NCBI RefSeq assembly: GCF_913778135.1
Contig: NZ_CAJYVU010000017.1
Span: 1 to 51,391 of the forward strand
Direction: 5' to 3'
DNA from: an uncultured Sphingomonas sp.
GTDB lineage: Bacteria; Pseudomonadota; Alphaproteobacteria; Sphingomonadales; Sphingomonadaceae
DNA length: 51,391 nucleotides
Position numbers and translations under genes: made by a program. Under the pieces are notes generated by a model that worked only from the letters and a program-made list of their open reading frames with translations, did not search any database and had not been told where the DNA came from. Of the stretch, positions 35,800-44,979 are shown piece by piece; within the stretch, counting starts at the first letter, position 1; each line of letters opens with the position of its first letter.

Positions 35800-37501
35800 G
35801 CGTTTCCGCAGCGGCGCCGGGGTGGGTGACAGCGCCCTTGCAGGCAGGACCGACGTTCTGAGCATAACGCCACAATGCGCCCGAGCCATAGTCGTTGCGC
35901 CGCGCCTGCCAGCCAGCGCGCCGACGTTCGAGCACGTCATCGGCAACGTCGAGGTCGATCGTTCCTGCGTCGGCGTCGATACGGATCGTGTCGCCGTCCT
36001 CGACCAACGCGATCGGCCCGCCATCGGCCGCCTCCGGCCCGACGTGGCCGATGCAGAAGCCGCGGGTACCACCGGAAAAGCGCCCGTCGGTGATGAGCGC
36101 GACCTTCTCGCCCAGCCCGAGCCCGTAGAGCGCAGCGGTGGTCGACAGCATCTCGCGCATGCCCGGTCCGCCCTTCGGTCCTTCGTAGCGGATGATGACT
36201 ACCTCGCCCTCATTGATCGCGCGCGCCTCGACCGCCGCAAAGGCGTCCTCCTCGCAGTCGAAGCAGCGCGCCGGTCCCTCGAATTGCAAGCGGTGCATGC
36301 CGGCGACTTTCACGATCGCACCATCGGGCGCGAGGCTGCCGCGCAGGCCCACAACGCCGCCGGTCGGGGTAATTGGCGTCTTCGCGTCGTAGATCACCTT
36401 CTGATCGGGATTCCACGTCACTTGGTCGATGTTCTCGGCCAGCGTCCGGCCCGTTACCGTCAGGCAGTCGCCTTGGAGCAAGCCTTCGGCGAGCAGCGTC
36501 TTCATCAGCATGTAGACGCCGCCGGCCTCGTACATGTCCTTGGCGACATACTTCCCGCCGGGTTTGAGGTCGGCGACATAGGGCGTGGTTTTGAAGATCT
36601 CGGCGACGTCGAACAGGTCGAACTCGATCCCCGCCTCGTGCGCCATTGCGGGCAGGTGCAACGCGCCGTTGGTCGATCCGCCGGTCGCCGCGACGATGCG
36701 CGCGGCGTTGACGAAGGCGTCGCGCGTGCAGATGTCGCGCGGTCGGATGTTGGCGGCAAGCAGCTCCATTACCTGCGCACCGGCCGCGACCGCGATCTGC
36801 TCGCGAGATGTGTAAGGTGCGGGCACCATGTTGCTGTTTGGCAACGACAATCCGATCGCCTCGCCCACACAGGCCATCGTGTTGGCGGTGTACTGCCCGC
36901 CGCATGCGCCGTGGCCCGGGCAGGCAACCTTTTCGAGCGCGTGCACCTCGCTGATCGGACACGTTCCGGCGGCGTAGCGGCCAACGACCTCAAACACGTC
37001 GACGACGGTCACGTCGCGATCCTCGAACCGGCCGGGCAGGATCGACCCACCGTAGACGAAAATACTGGGCACGTTGAGCCGCAGCATTGCCATCATCATG
37101 CCGGGCAGCGACTTGTCGCAGCCAGCGAAGCCGACCAGCGCGTCGTAGCAATGACCGCGCACCGAGAGTTCGACCGAATCGGCGATCACCTCGCGGCTGA
37201 CGAGGCTGGACTTCATGCCCTGATGGCCCATCGCGATGCCGTCGGTGACGGTTATGGTGTTGAAACGTCGCGGCATGCCCCCGCCCTGCTCCACGCCGCG
37301 TCGTGCGGCATCGGCCTGTGCGTCGAGCGTGGTGTTGCATGGCGCGCTGTCGTTACCCGCTGAAGCGAGAGCCACGAACGGCCGCGCGATTTCCTCCTCG
37401 GTGAGCCCCATCGCGTAATAATAGCTGCGGTGCGGCGCGCGTTCGGGTCCGACCGAGACATGGCGGCTCGGCAGGCGGTTCTTGTCGAAGCGGGTAGTCA
37501 T
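35780..37501 (-). CDS. ilvD: Dihydroxy-acid dehydratase
   Basis: 573 residues. Fe-S enzyme that dehydrates 2,3-dihydroxy acids in isoleucine and valine synthesis. Cluster cysteines in [23 protein letters not shown] and [17 protein letters not shown]-terminal [20 protein letters not shown]. The start at 37501 ([12 protein letters not shown]) fits; nine residues of an upstream extension are not needed. Its 3' end overlaps the small exported gene by 20 bases. Confidence 0.97.
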   Translation of the reverse strand: MTTRFDKNRLPSRHVSVGPERAPHRSYYYAMGLTEEEIARPFVALASAGNDSAPCNTTLDAQADAARRGVEQGGGMPRRFNTITVTDGIAMGHQGMKSSLVSREVIADSVELSVRGHCYDALVGFAGCDKSLPGMMMAMLRLNVPSIFVYGGSILPGRFEDRDVTVVDVFEVVGRYAAGTCPISEVHALEKVACPGHGACGGQYTANTMACVGEAIGLSLPNSNMVPAPYTSREQIAVAAGAQVMELLAANIRPRDICTRDAFVNAARIVAATGGSTNGALHLPAMAHEAGIEFDLFDVAEIFKTTPYVADLKPGGKYVAKDMYEAGGVYMLMKTLLAEGLLQGDCLTVTGRTLAENIDQVTWNPDQKVIYDAKTPITPTGGVVGLRGSLAPDGAIVKVAGMHRLQFEGPARCFDCEEDAFAAVEARAINEGEVVIIRYEGPKGGPGMREMLSTTAALYGLGLGEKVALITDGRFSGGTRGFCIGHVGPEAADGGPIALVEDGDTIRIDADAGTIDLDVADDVLERRRAGWQARRNDYGSGALWRYAQNVGPACKGAVTHPGAAAETHVYADI

Positions 37502-37592
37502 GGCGCGCGCTATGCTGCGCCCGCGCAAGCTATGGCAAGCCTAGAAGCGGATCGATGACAGAAAAGTTCGTCGAAGCCCCGACGCCGGCACG

Positions 37593-37940
37593 TCAGCCGA
37601 GCTTTGCCAAAGCCTGTTCGACGCCTTCCATCGTGTATGGCTTGGGCAGCATCGGCCGATCGCGGTACTCGGGCGCGATGTCGTCGCCGCCGCCGCCGCT
37701 CGCGAAGACGAATGGAATGTTCTTCGCCGCCAGCGCGTCGGCGATCGCGAAGCTCTTCTCGCCGCCACGCAGATTGACGTCGAGGATCGCGGCGTCGAGC
37801 GCGCCCTCCTCAACCATCGGCAGCGCCGCCGCGACGCTGTCGGCGGTACCGGCATGCTGGCGGTCGAGTGCGTCGAGGAAATCCTCGAGCATCATCGCGA
37901 TCAAGGGTTCGTCTTCGACCAGGAGCACGCGCATTGTCAT
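37593..37940 (-). CDS. Single-domain response regulator
   Basis: 115 residues. A receiver domain alone: RVLLVEDEPLIAMMLEDFL, phosphorylatable Asp in AAILDVNLRGGE, FVFASGGGG, and LPKPYTMEGVEQAL. No output domain. The LNLRGG/KPY pattern is that of receivers often paired with HWE-type or other orphan kinases in alphaproteobacteria. It lies just downstream of cckA; a link to the cell-cycle phosphorelay is possible but not shown. ATG codons at 37940 and 37934 are both possible. Confidence 0.85.
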   Translation of the reverse strand: MTMRVLLVEDEPLIAMMLEDFLDALDRQHAGTADSVAAALPMVEEGALDAAILDVNLRGGEKSFAIADALAAKNIPFVFASGGGGDDIAPEYRDRPMLPKPYTMEGVEQALAKLG

Positions 37941-38003
37941 CGCGCGAAGCCATAACGTCCGCTCGGGCGAGTGCAACTGCCGCCCCCACAGCCTTGATCC
38001 AGA

Positions 38004-40376
38004 TCAACCATTCGCGAGCGCGTCGCGCGCAGCCTCGGCTAATTGCTGGACCGAGAAGGGTTTGGGAAGGAAGGCGACGTGATCGAGGTCGATCGAGCGA
38101 CGCAGCTGCTCCTCGGCATAGCCCGACATGAACAGGATCGGGATGTCGGGATAACGCTCCCGTACCGCACGTGCGAGTGTCGGGCCGTCCATCACCGGCA
38201 TCATCACGTCGGACACGATCAGGCTCGGCCGCTCGGCGGTTTCGAGCAGCTCCAGCGCCGCCTCGCCGTGATCGGCGGAGAGCACCGTGTAGCCCTGCCG
38301 CGTCAACGCGCGCTCCGCGATCGCGCGGACCATATCCTCGTCCTCGACCAGCAGGATGGTGCCGCTGCCCCAAGTATCAGTCGTTTTGGTCCGCACCGGC
38401 GCGCGCGGCGTGGCCGCCTCGTCCCCGGCGGCATGGACCGGGAAATAGATCGTGAAGGTTGCTCCCTGTCCGGGACGCGAATCGGCGAAGATGTACCCGC
38501 CCGACTGTTTGACGATGCCGTAGACGGTGGAGAGACCCAGCCCGGTACCCTTGCCGACTTCCTTGGTGGTGAAGAAGGGCTCGAATATCTTCGGCAGCAC
38601 TTCGGGCGGGATGCCCGTGCCGGTGTCGGCGATCTCCAGCGCCGTATAGTCGCCGATCGGCATGATGTCGGTGCCGCGCTGGCGGAGTTCTGCGATCGTC
38701 GCGGCGCGCGTCTGAATGGTGACGCGCCCTCCTGCGCCCTTCGCCAGCATCGCGTCGCGCGCGTTGACCGCCAGGTTGACGACGACCTGTTCCAGTTGCC
38801 CTGGATCGGCGCGCACCGCGCCCAGGTCGCGACCGTGCTTGACCTCCAGCACCACCGTTTCACCGAGCAGGCGGCGTAGCAGCGTTGACACTTCCGACAC
38901 AACGTCGGGCAGCTGCAAGATCTGCGGCCGGAGCGTCTGCTGGCGCGAAAAGGCGAGCAATTGTCGCGTCAGGCTCGCTGCGCGGTTTGAGTTGGCGCGG
39001 ATCTGCTGAATGTCATCGTAATCGCTGTCGCCGGGCGAATGGCGCATGAGCATCAGGTCGCAGTGACCGATGATCGCGGTCAGGATGTTGTTGAAATCAT
39101 GCGCGACGCCGCCCGCCAGCTGGCCGACCGCCTGCATCTTGGTCGCCTGCGCGACCTCGCGCTTCAGGCGGTTCTCCTCGCCATTGTCCTTGAACGACAA
39201 CAGCACCGACGCGCCGCCGAAGCCGCGGGTCGCCGCGATCGACAGCGCCACCGTCTCGTCGGGATGATCCTTCAGCCGAATTGCGAGATCAGCGGATTGC
39301 GCGCCCCCGGTCGTGAAGCGGCGGACGGCGTCGGCGACGGCGGCCTTGTCCTCGCGAACGACCAGATCGCCGGGATAGAGCGGCGGCGCGGCGGGTTCTG
39401 CGCCGGCCATGCGCGCGAAGGCCGCGTTCATCGCGAGAAAGCGTCCCTCACGATCGACCAGCGCCAGCCCGAACGGGATCACCGACAGCAATGTCTCGAC
39501 ATCGTGTGGATCGCCGACCGCGGCGGCGCTGCCCGCATCGTCGATCAGCGCAATGAGGGTCGGCGAATGATCGCCACTGCCCAACGCTACCTGCAGCAGG
39601 CGCATTGCCCCCGCATCCTCTTCGTCGCGCGTGAAGCGGATGCCGCGCTGCGCGTCGCCGACGAGCAGGTTCGCCAGATCCTGTCCCTCGATCGGCGCGT
39701 TGGCACGTCCGAAGGCGCGCGCCCGCAGTGCACGGTTGCCGGCGACGACCTTGCCATCGGCGTCGAGCAGCGCGGCCATCAGCCCCGCCTCACCCATGCG
39801 ATCACCCATGACGCCGTCGAGCTCGTCGGCGATGCCGCCCAGCATGTCGGTCGTGCGCTGCCCGGTGAAGCGCCAGACGAGATGATCGCCCGCGTGGCCC
39901 GAGCGTGTCACCTCGACCGAGACCGGCTGTCCCGCAATCTCGATCCGCGCAGCTGCGGCATGGCCGTCGCGCCACGCGTCGCGCCCCGTCGCGGTCAGCC
40001 GCGCCAGGTCGGGGTCGGACAGCGCGAGGGCGGGCGGCGTCGGGAACCCGCCGCACATGGTCTCGTAAGCCTCGTTCGCGCAAACGAGATGACCCGTCCG
40101 CCCCGTCACCGCGACCGCATCTGTGTTGGCACTCGCCAGCGCCGCGGCGAGCGACCAATCGGCGGTCTGCTGGCTGACCGGCGGCTTCGCGAGCGCGACA
40201 CGCAGCGCAATCGCCACGCCTGCGACAACGACCGCCGCAGCAAGGAATGCGCTCGCCACGACGATGCTGCCGATCAGCCACAGCACGATGCCGCCCGCGA
40301 CCACCCCGGCGGCGAGCGCGATCAGCAGCGCGACGCGGGGTCCGCCGATGATCTCTCCTGTTTTGCCGCCGCGCAT
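38004..40376 (-). CDS. cckA: Cell-cycle hybrid histidine kinase CckA
   Basis: 790 residues. Two membrane helices close to the N-terminus (about residues 14-60), PAS-like regions (about 80-390), then HisKA with His426 in [20 protein letters not shown], the HATPase region ([24 protein letters not shown]), and a C-terminal receiver with Asp723 in [16 protein letters not shown]. In Caulobacter CckA feeds CtrA and CpdR via ChpT. The order and the GGVAHDFNN motif are characteristic. 13 bases past the M13 gene, so likely co-transcribed with it. Confidence 0.93.
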   Translation of the reverse strand: MRGGKTGEIIGGPRVALLIALAAGVVAGGIVLWLIGSIVVASAFLAAAVVVAGVAIALRVALAKPPVSQQTADWSLAAALASANTDAVAVTGRTGHLVCANEAYETMCGGFPTPPALALSDPDLARLTATGRDAWRDGHAAAARIEIAGQPVSVEVTRSGHAGDHLVWRFTGQRTTDMLGGIADELDGVMGDRMGEAGLMAALLDADGKVVAGNRALRARAFGRANAPIEGQDLANLLVGDAQRGIRFTRDEEDAGAMRLLQVALGSGDHSPTLIALIDDAGSAAAVGDPHDVETLLSVIPFGLALVDREGRFLAMNAAFARMAGAEPAAPPLYPGDLVVREDKAAVADAVRRFTTGGAQSADLAIRLKDHPDETVALSIAATRGFGGASVLLSFKDNGEENRLKREVAQATKMQAVGQLAGGVAHDFNNILTAIIGHCDLMLMRHSPGDSDYDDIQQIRANSNRAASLTRQLLAFSRQQTLRPQILQLPDVVSEVSTLLRRLLGETVVLEVKHGRDLGAVRADPGQLEQVVVNLAVNARDAMLAKGAGGRVTIQTRAATIAELRQRGTDIMPIGDYTALEIADTGTGIPPEVLPKIFEPFFTTKEVGKGTGLGLSTVYGIVKQSGGYIFADSRPGQGATFTIYFPVHAAGDEAATPRAPVRTKTTDTWGSGTILLVEDEDMVRAIAERALTRQGYTVLSADHGEAALELLETAERPSLIVSDVMMPVMDGPTLARAVRERYPDIPILFMSGYAEEQLRRSIDLDHVAFLPKPFSVQQLAEAARDALANG

Positions 40377-40389
40377 CGACGCGTGATCG

Positions 40390-42441
40390 TTACCAGATCT
40401 TCACGCGCGCGTCGGGCGCGAGGTACAGCTTGTTGCCGGGCTTGGGCTGGAACGCGGGATACCACGGGTCCATGTTGCGGACGATGTCGGTGCGCTGCTC
40501 CGATGGCGCATGCGGGTCGGTCAGCAGCCGCTGGCGCAGGTTTGCCTCGCGGTAGTTGCGCCGCCACACCTGCGCCCAGCCGAGATAGAAGCGCTGGTCG
40601 GCGGTGAAGCCGTTCAGCACCGGCGCGGGCTTGCCACCGAGCGAGGCATGATAGGCGTCGTACGCTGCCGACAAGCCGGCGAGATCAGCCGAGTTCTCAC
40701 CCAGTGTCAGCGCACCCTTCACGTGCATGCCGGGCAGCGGTTCATATGCGTCATACTGTTTGACGAGCCGCTGGCTGAGCGCGTTGAACCGCTGCACGTC
40801 AGCATCGGTCCACCACTGCGTCAACCGGCCGTGCACGTCGTACTTCGCGCCCTGATCGTCGAAATGGTGGCTCATCTCGTGGCCGATCACCGCGCCGATC
40901 CCGCCATAGTTGACCGCCGGATCGGCCTTGGGATCGAAGAACGGCGGTTGCAGGATCGCCGCGGGGAAGGTGATCGCGACGAGCCCGAAGTCGGCCTGCG
41001 CGTTGACCGTCATCGGGGTCATGCCCCATTCCCAGCGATAGATCGGCTTGCCCAGCTTGGTCGCGTTGTAATCGTGGCGCCACTGGTTCGCGCGGAGCTC
41101 GTTGCCGAACGCGTCGCCCGCCTTGATCTCGAGCGCGGAATAATCGCGCCATTTGGACGGATAGCCGATCCGCGGGGTGAAGGCGGCGAGCTTCGCGTGC
41201 GCCTTGACCTTGGTCTCGGGCGCCATCCAGGTCAGCGCGTCGATCCGGCGGTTCATCGCCTGAATGACGTTCCGGACGAGCTGGTCCGCCGCCGCCTTGG
41301 TCTCGGGCGGGAAGTAGCGCGCGACATAGACCTTTCCGACCTCGTCGGCGAGCGCTCCGCTGGTGAAGTCGACCGCGCGCGTCCACCGCTCCTGCTGCTG
41401 CGGCGTGCCGCTCAGCGTGGTACCGTAGAAAGCGAAGTTCTCCTGATCGACCGCGCGCGGCAGCACGTCGGCGAAGCCGTCAAGGCTGCGCACCAGCAAC
41501 TGATCGCGCAGCACCGCGATCGGTGCCGCAGCCAACGCCTGTGCGATGCCGGTGATAGCGGTCGGCTGGGCGACGATCAGCGTGCCGGCCGCGGTCCCGT
41601 TCGCACGCATGAAACTCGCGAAATCGAACCCGGGCGCGGACTGCTGCAGCTGCGCCAGCGTCATCTTGTTATAGGTCTTGTCGGCGTCGCGGCTGTCGAC
41701 GCGGGTCCAGCTGACCTGCGCGATCTGCGTCTCGAACGCGACCAGCGCGGCGGCGCGTGCCTCCGCGTTCGGCTCGCCCGCGAGCGTCAGCAGCTTGGCT
41801 AGATGTGCCTGATACGCGGCCTTGGTCTGCGCCAGCTTCGGGTCGGTGCTGAGGTAATAATCGCGGTCAGGCATGCCGAGCCCGGCCTGCGACAGGCTAA
41901 CTGCGTAAGTGTCAGGGCTCTTGTCGTCCTGCCCAACGTAGACGCCGAACGGCGTGTCGACGCCGTTGCGGTTCGCCTCTGCCAGCAGTGCGGCATAGCC
42001 CGCCTTGTCGGTCGCCTTGATCTTCGCGAGCCACGGCTGGATCGGCGCCAAACCGGCGCGCTCGATCGCGGCGGTGTCGAGATAGCTCGCATAGGCGCGG
42101 CCGATCTTCGATCCCCCATCCGTCCGCGCCGCCTCAAGCAGCCCGCGGGTACGCTGGCGCGACAGGTCGGCGAGCACAGAGAAGGCGCCGTAATTCGCCT
42201 CGTCGGCCGGGATCGCGGTCGTCTTCGCCCAAGTGCCGTTCGCATAGCCGTAGAAATCGTCGCCGGGCTTGACCGAGCGATCCATGCCGGCGGTGTCGAA
42301 GCCGAACGTACCATAGCGCGGACCGGCGCGCGGCGCCTCGTCGGCGGCCGGTGCGGGCTGCTGCGAGGCCGATTGGGCGAACAACGCGGCCGGGATCAGC
42401 GCCGCGGTGAAGAGTGCAGGAAACAGGATCGAACGACGCAT
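40390..42441 (-). CDS. M13-family zinc metallopeptidase (neprilysin/PepO-like)
   Basis: 683 residues from the ATG at 42441 (a TTG two codons earlier is in frame). Signal peptide (RRSILFPALFTAALIPAALFAQ). Zinc motif HEMSHHFDDQG and GENSADLAGL, plus the conserved end TDPHAPSEQRTDIVRNMDPWY. A periplasmic peptidase that cuts small peptides. The final residues VKIW match the short family C-terminus. Confidence 0.95.
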   Translation of the reverse strand: MRRSILFPALFTAALIPAALFAQSASQQPAPAADEAPRAGPRYGTFGFDTAGMDRSVKPGDDFYGYANGTWAKTTAIPADEANYGAFSVLADLSRQRTRGLLEAARTDGGSKIGRAYASYLDTAAIERAGLAPIQPWLAKIKATDKAGYAALLAEANRNGVDTPFGVYVGQDDKSPDTYAVSLSQAGLGMPDRDYYLSTDPKLAQTKAAYQAHLAKLLTLAGEPNAEARAAALVAFETQIAQVSWTRVDSRDADKTYNKMTLAQLQQSAPGFDFASFMRANGTAAGTLIVAQPTAITGIAQALAAAPIAVLRDQLLVRSLDGFADVLPRAVDQENFAFYGTTLSGTPQQQERWTRAVDFTSGALADEVGKVYVARYFPPETKAAADQLVRNVIQAMNRRIDALTWMAPETKVKAHAKLAAFTPRIGYPSKWRDYSALEIKAGDAFGNELRANQWRHDYNATKLGKPIYRWEWGMTPMTVNAQADFGLVAITFPAAILQPPFFDPKADPAVNYGGIGAVIGHEMSHHFDDQGAKYDVHGRLTQWWTDADVQRFNALSQRLVKQYDAYEPLPGMHVKGALTLGENSADLAGLSAAYDAYHASLGGKPAPVLNGFTADQRFYLGWAQVWRRNYREANLRQRLLTDPHAPSEQRTDIVRNMDPWYPAFQPKPGNKLYLAPDARVKIW

Positions 42442-42513
42442 GAACAATCACCCGTACGAGGAATGATCATTCCTTAGGCGCGCCCGCGAGGCCGCGCCAG
42501 CCTGCCCGCATGC

Positions 42514-43062
42514 TCAATCGCGCTGGTGGCGCGCCTTCCACTTGCGTGCGATCCACAGTCGCCAGCCGAGCGCCGCGAGACCATAGCCCAGCAACGCGCA
42601 GACGGTGGTGATCAGCAGCAATCCGAGCACCAGCGGTGGGCCTGCGTTCCACAACCATTGCAGCCAGCCGGTCGCCGCCTCTGCCACCGGCTGCGCCACC
42701 GTCGGCGCGTTGGTCCGCAGCAGCCAAGCGCCGATCTGATAGGCGGCGAACAGGATGAACGGCGTCGTTAGTGGATTGGTGATGAAGGTGGTCAGCGCCG
42801 CCACCGGCACGTTGGCGCGGAACGGCAGCGCGATCAGCGCCGCGATCGCGATCTGCCCGACCGGGAACAGGATGCCCGCAACCATGCCGAGTGCGACGCC
42901 GCGCGGCACCGAACGCCGGGTGAAGCGCCACAATTCGGGCGCGAGCACGCGGTGCGCGACCGGGCGAAGTATGCGGCTCTTTTCCATCGACTCGCGCGTC
43001 GGCAAGTTGCGCCTGCTCCACGCCGCGAACCGGTCCCACGTCGTCATCGGCCGCGTCGCCAT
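42514..43062 (-). CDS. DUF2062 membrane protein
   Basis: 182 residues. DUF2062 pattern: RRSVPRGVALGMVAGILFPVGQIAIA, then LTTFITNPLTTPFILFAAYQIGAWLL, and a final helix LVLGLLLITTVCALLGYGLAALGW. Two or three membrane helices. Function unknown. Its ATG shares one base with the smpB stop. Confidence 0.88.
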   Translation of the reverse strand: MATRPMTTWDRFAAWSRRNLPTRESMEKSRILRPVAHRVLAPELWRFTRRSVPRGVALGMVAGILFPVGQIAIAALIALPFRANVPVAALTTFITNPLTTPFILFAAYQIGAWLLRTNAPTVAQPVAEAATGWLQWLWNAGPPLVLGLLLITTVCALLGYGLAALGWRLWIARKWKARHQRD

Positions 43063-43544
43063 CAGCCGTGGTCGCGCATGATGCGCCCGGCATCACGCTT
43101 CCACTCGCGCTCCTTGATGTGTTCGCGCTTGTCGTGCGCCTTTCTGCCCTTCGCCAACGCCAACTCCACCTTCGCGCGACCCTGCCCGTTGAAATACACG
43201 GTCAGGGGAACGAGCGTCATGCCCTCGCGCGCGACCGCACCGTGCAGCTTGTTTATCTCGCGCTCGTGAAGCAGGAGTTTACGTGGGCGCTTCGCTTCGT
43301 GGTTGAAGCGGTTGCCGTGGCTGAACTCGGGCACGTTGGAATTGACCAGCCACACCTCGTCGCCTCGCACCTCGGCGTAGCTTTCCGCGATCGATCCCTC
43401 GCCGAAGCGCAGCGACTTCACCTCGGTACCGGTCAGGACGATGCCGGCCTCGTACACGGTGTCGACCGCATAATCGAACCGCGCGCGGCGATTCTCGGCA
43501 ACGATCTTCTTCTTATCGAAGGTGGCAGGCTTGGGACGCGACAT
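43062..43544 (-). CDS. smpB: SsrA-binding protein SmpB
   Basis: 160 residues. Binds tmRNA to rescue stalled ribosomes. Typical [29 protein letters not shown] start, [23 protein letters not shown], the Lys-rich HEREINKL and C-terminal [20 protein letters not shown]. The tmRNA gene is not in this window. Overlaps the DUF2062 gene by one base. Confidence 0.97.
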   Translation of the reverse strand: MSRPKPATFDKKKIVAENRRARFDYAVDTVYEAGIVLTGTEVKSLRFGEGSIAESYAEVRGDEVWLVNSNVPEFSHGNRFNHEAKRPRKLLLHEREINKLHGAVAREGMTLVPLTVYFNGQGRAKVELALAKGRKAHDKREHIKEREWKRDAGRIMRDHG

Positions 43545-43645
43545 GCCCGCGATGTAGGCATAAGGGCACGCGGCGGCAAAGGGCGTTCGTTACGATTGGC
43601 CGCGTTCGCTGACCGACCGGACCCGCAAGCGTGGGTACCCGCCAA

Positions 43646-43951
43646 TCAGAACGGACGCTTCAATCTGAGCATGACGCGGTTGCTGGTGAAGCCACCGACA
43701 CTACCCTGCTCTGTATCGGCGGAAACCGTGTTGTCGCCGATCTTGATCGCGGCCTTTGGCAGCGCCTGCGGGTCGGTCGAGTAGCGCTCGGGCGTGACGC
43801 GCAGGCGGAACTCTTCCTGACTGCGCGCGCAGACGACGATCGACGTGTCGCCGGGCTCAGCCTTCGGACACTCACGCGGCAGCACCGATCTCGGCTTTGG
43901 GAGGACGGGGCCGGACACCGCGACCTGTAGGAACAAGGCCGCGATCAGCAT
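43646..43951 (-). CDS. Small exported protein with IVVC motif
   Basis: 101 residues. ATG at 43951 with GGAGG eight bases upstream; an ATG five codons earlier is in frame but lies over that ribosome-binding site. Short signal-like start MLIAALFLQVAVSG, then Cys-bearing PRECPKAEPGDTSIVVCAR, a combination widespread in sphingomonad exported proteins. The rest is polar, ending in RVMLRLKRPF. The start strongly resembles that of the small protein at 11858-12217. Function unknown. Confidence 0.8.
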   Translation of the reverse strand: MLIAALFLQVAVSGPVLPKPRSVLPRECPKAEPGDTSIVVCARSQEEFRLRVTPERYSTDPQALPKAAIKIGDNTVSADTEQGSVGGFTSNRVMLRLKRPF

Positions 43952-44003
43952 TGGATCATCCTCCATCGGGAAGGCTGCTGCATCGCTTCCTTCCCAATCA
44001 TCA

Positions 44004-44885
44004 TTACAGTCCCGCGTGCGCGAGGCCGGCGTCGACCGCGTGGCGTGATGCCTCTCCCGGCCATGTCATCGGCAACCTCAGGCCGCGCGGGAAGTCGGGC
44101 CGCACCTTGCTCACCGCATACTTGACGGGCCCCGGCGAGGCATCGGTGAACAACGCGGTGTGGAGCGGGAACAGCCGGTCGTGCAGCGTCCGCGCGGTCG
44201 CGTAATCCCCGCTGGCGCATGCCGCCTGGAAGTCGGCGCAGAGCCGCGGCGCGACGTTGGCACTGACGGAGATGCAACCGACGCCGCCGGTGGCGTTGAA
44301 GGCGAGCGCGAGATCGTCGTTGCCCGACAACTGGCAGAAGCCCTCACCCAGGCTGGCGCGGTGCTGCGACACGCGGGTGATGACGCCCGACGCGTCCTTG
44401 ACCGCAACGAACACCTGCGGGAACGCCTGAACGATCCGCGCCAGCGTGTCGGGCAGGATGTCGGTCACCGTGCGCGCGGGCACATTGTAGAGCACGATCG
44501 GCAGCGGGGCGTCGTGCGCCAGCGCCTCGAAGTGGCGGAAAATACCCTCCTGCCCCGGGCGATTGTAATAAGGCGGCACCATCAGCGCAGCGTCGGCGCC
44601 GGCCTCCTTCGCGGCGATCAGATTGGCACGAGCGACCCGTGTATCGTTTGATCCGGCGCCCGCGATCACGGGCACGCGCCCGCGCGCCTGATCGACGCAG
44701 ACGCGCACAATTGCGAACTGCTCCTCCTTGGTCAGCGTCGCCGCCTCGCCGGTCGTCCCGCACGGCACCAGCGCGGATGATCCTTCGGAAATCTCCCACT
44801 CGATGAAGTCGCGATAGACCTGCTCGGCGAACGCGCCATCATCGTCGAACGGGGTGACCAGCGCGGGGATCGAACCTGTGAACAT
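44004..44885 (-). CDS. dapA: 4-hydroxy-tetrahydrodipicolinate synthase
   Basis: 293 residues. Condenses pyruvate with aspartate semialdehyde in lysine and diaminopimelate synthesis. Motifs: VPCGTTGEAATL, GSNDT, LYNVPARTVTDI (Tyr) and the Schiff-base Lys in VAVKDASG. Divergent from the lytic transglycosylase gene, both feeding peptidoglycan. Confidence 0.96.
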   Translation of the reverse strand: MFTGSIPALVTPFDDDGAFAEQVYRDFIEWEISEGSSALVPCGTTGEAATLTKEEQFAIVRVCVDQARGRVPVIAGAGSNDTRVARANLIAAKEAGADAALMVPPYYNRPGQEGIFRHFEALAHDAPLPIVLYNVPARTVTDILPDTLARIVQAFPQVFVAVKDASGVITRVSQHRASLGEGFCQLSGNDDLALAFNATGGVGCISVSANVAPRLCADFQAACASGDYATARTLHDRLFPLHTALFTDASPGPVKYAVSKVRPDFPRGLRLPMTWPGEASRHAVDAGLAHAGL

Positions 44886-44979
44886 AAGACGGACGCTCTC
44901 TCCGGCGCGATGAATATTCGAAGTCGTTCAGGACAGATACGGGTTGGATCGCTATCCTGTCCACCGATCTGGAATGGTG

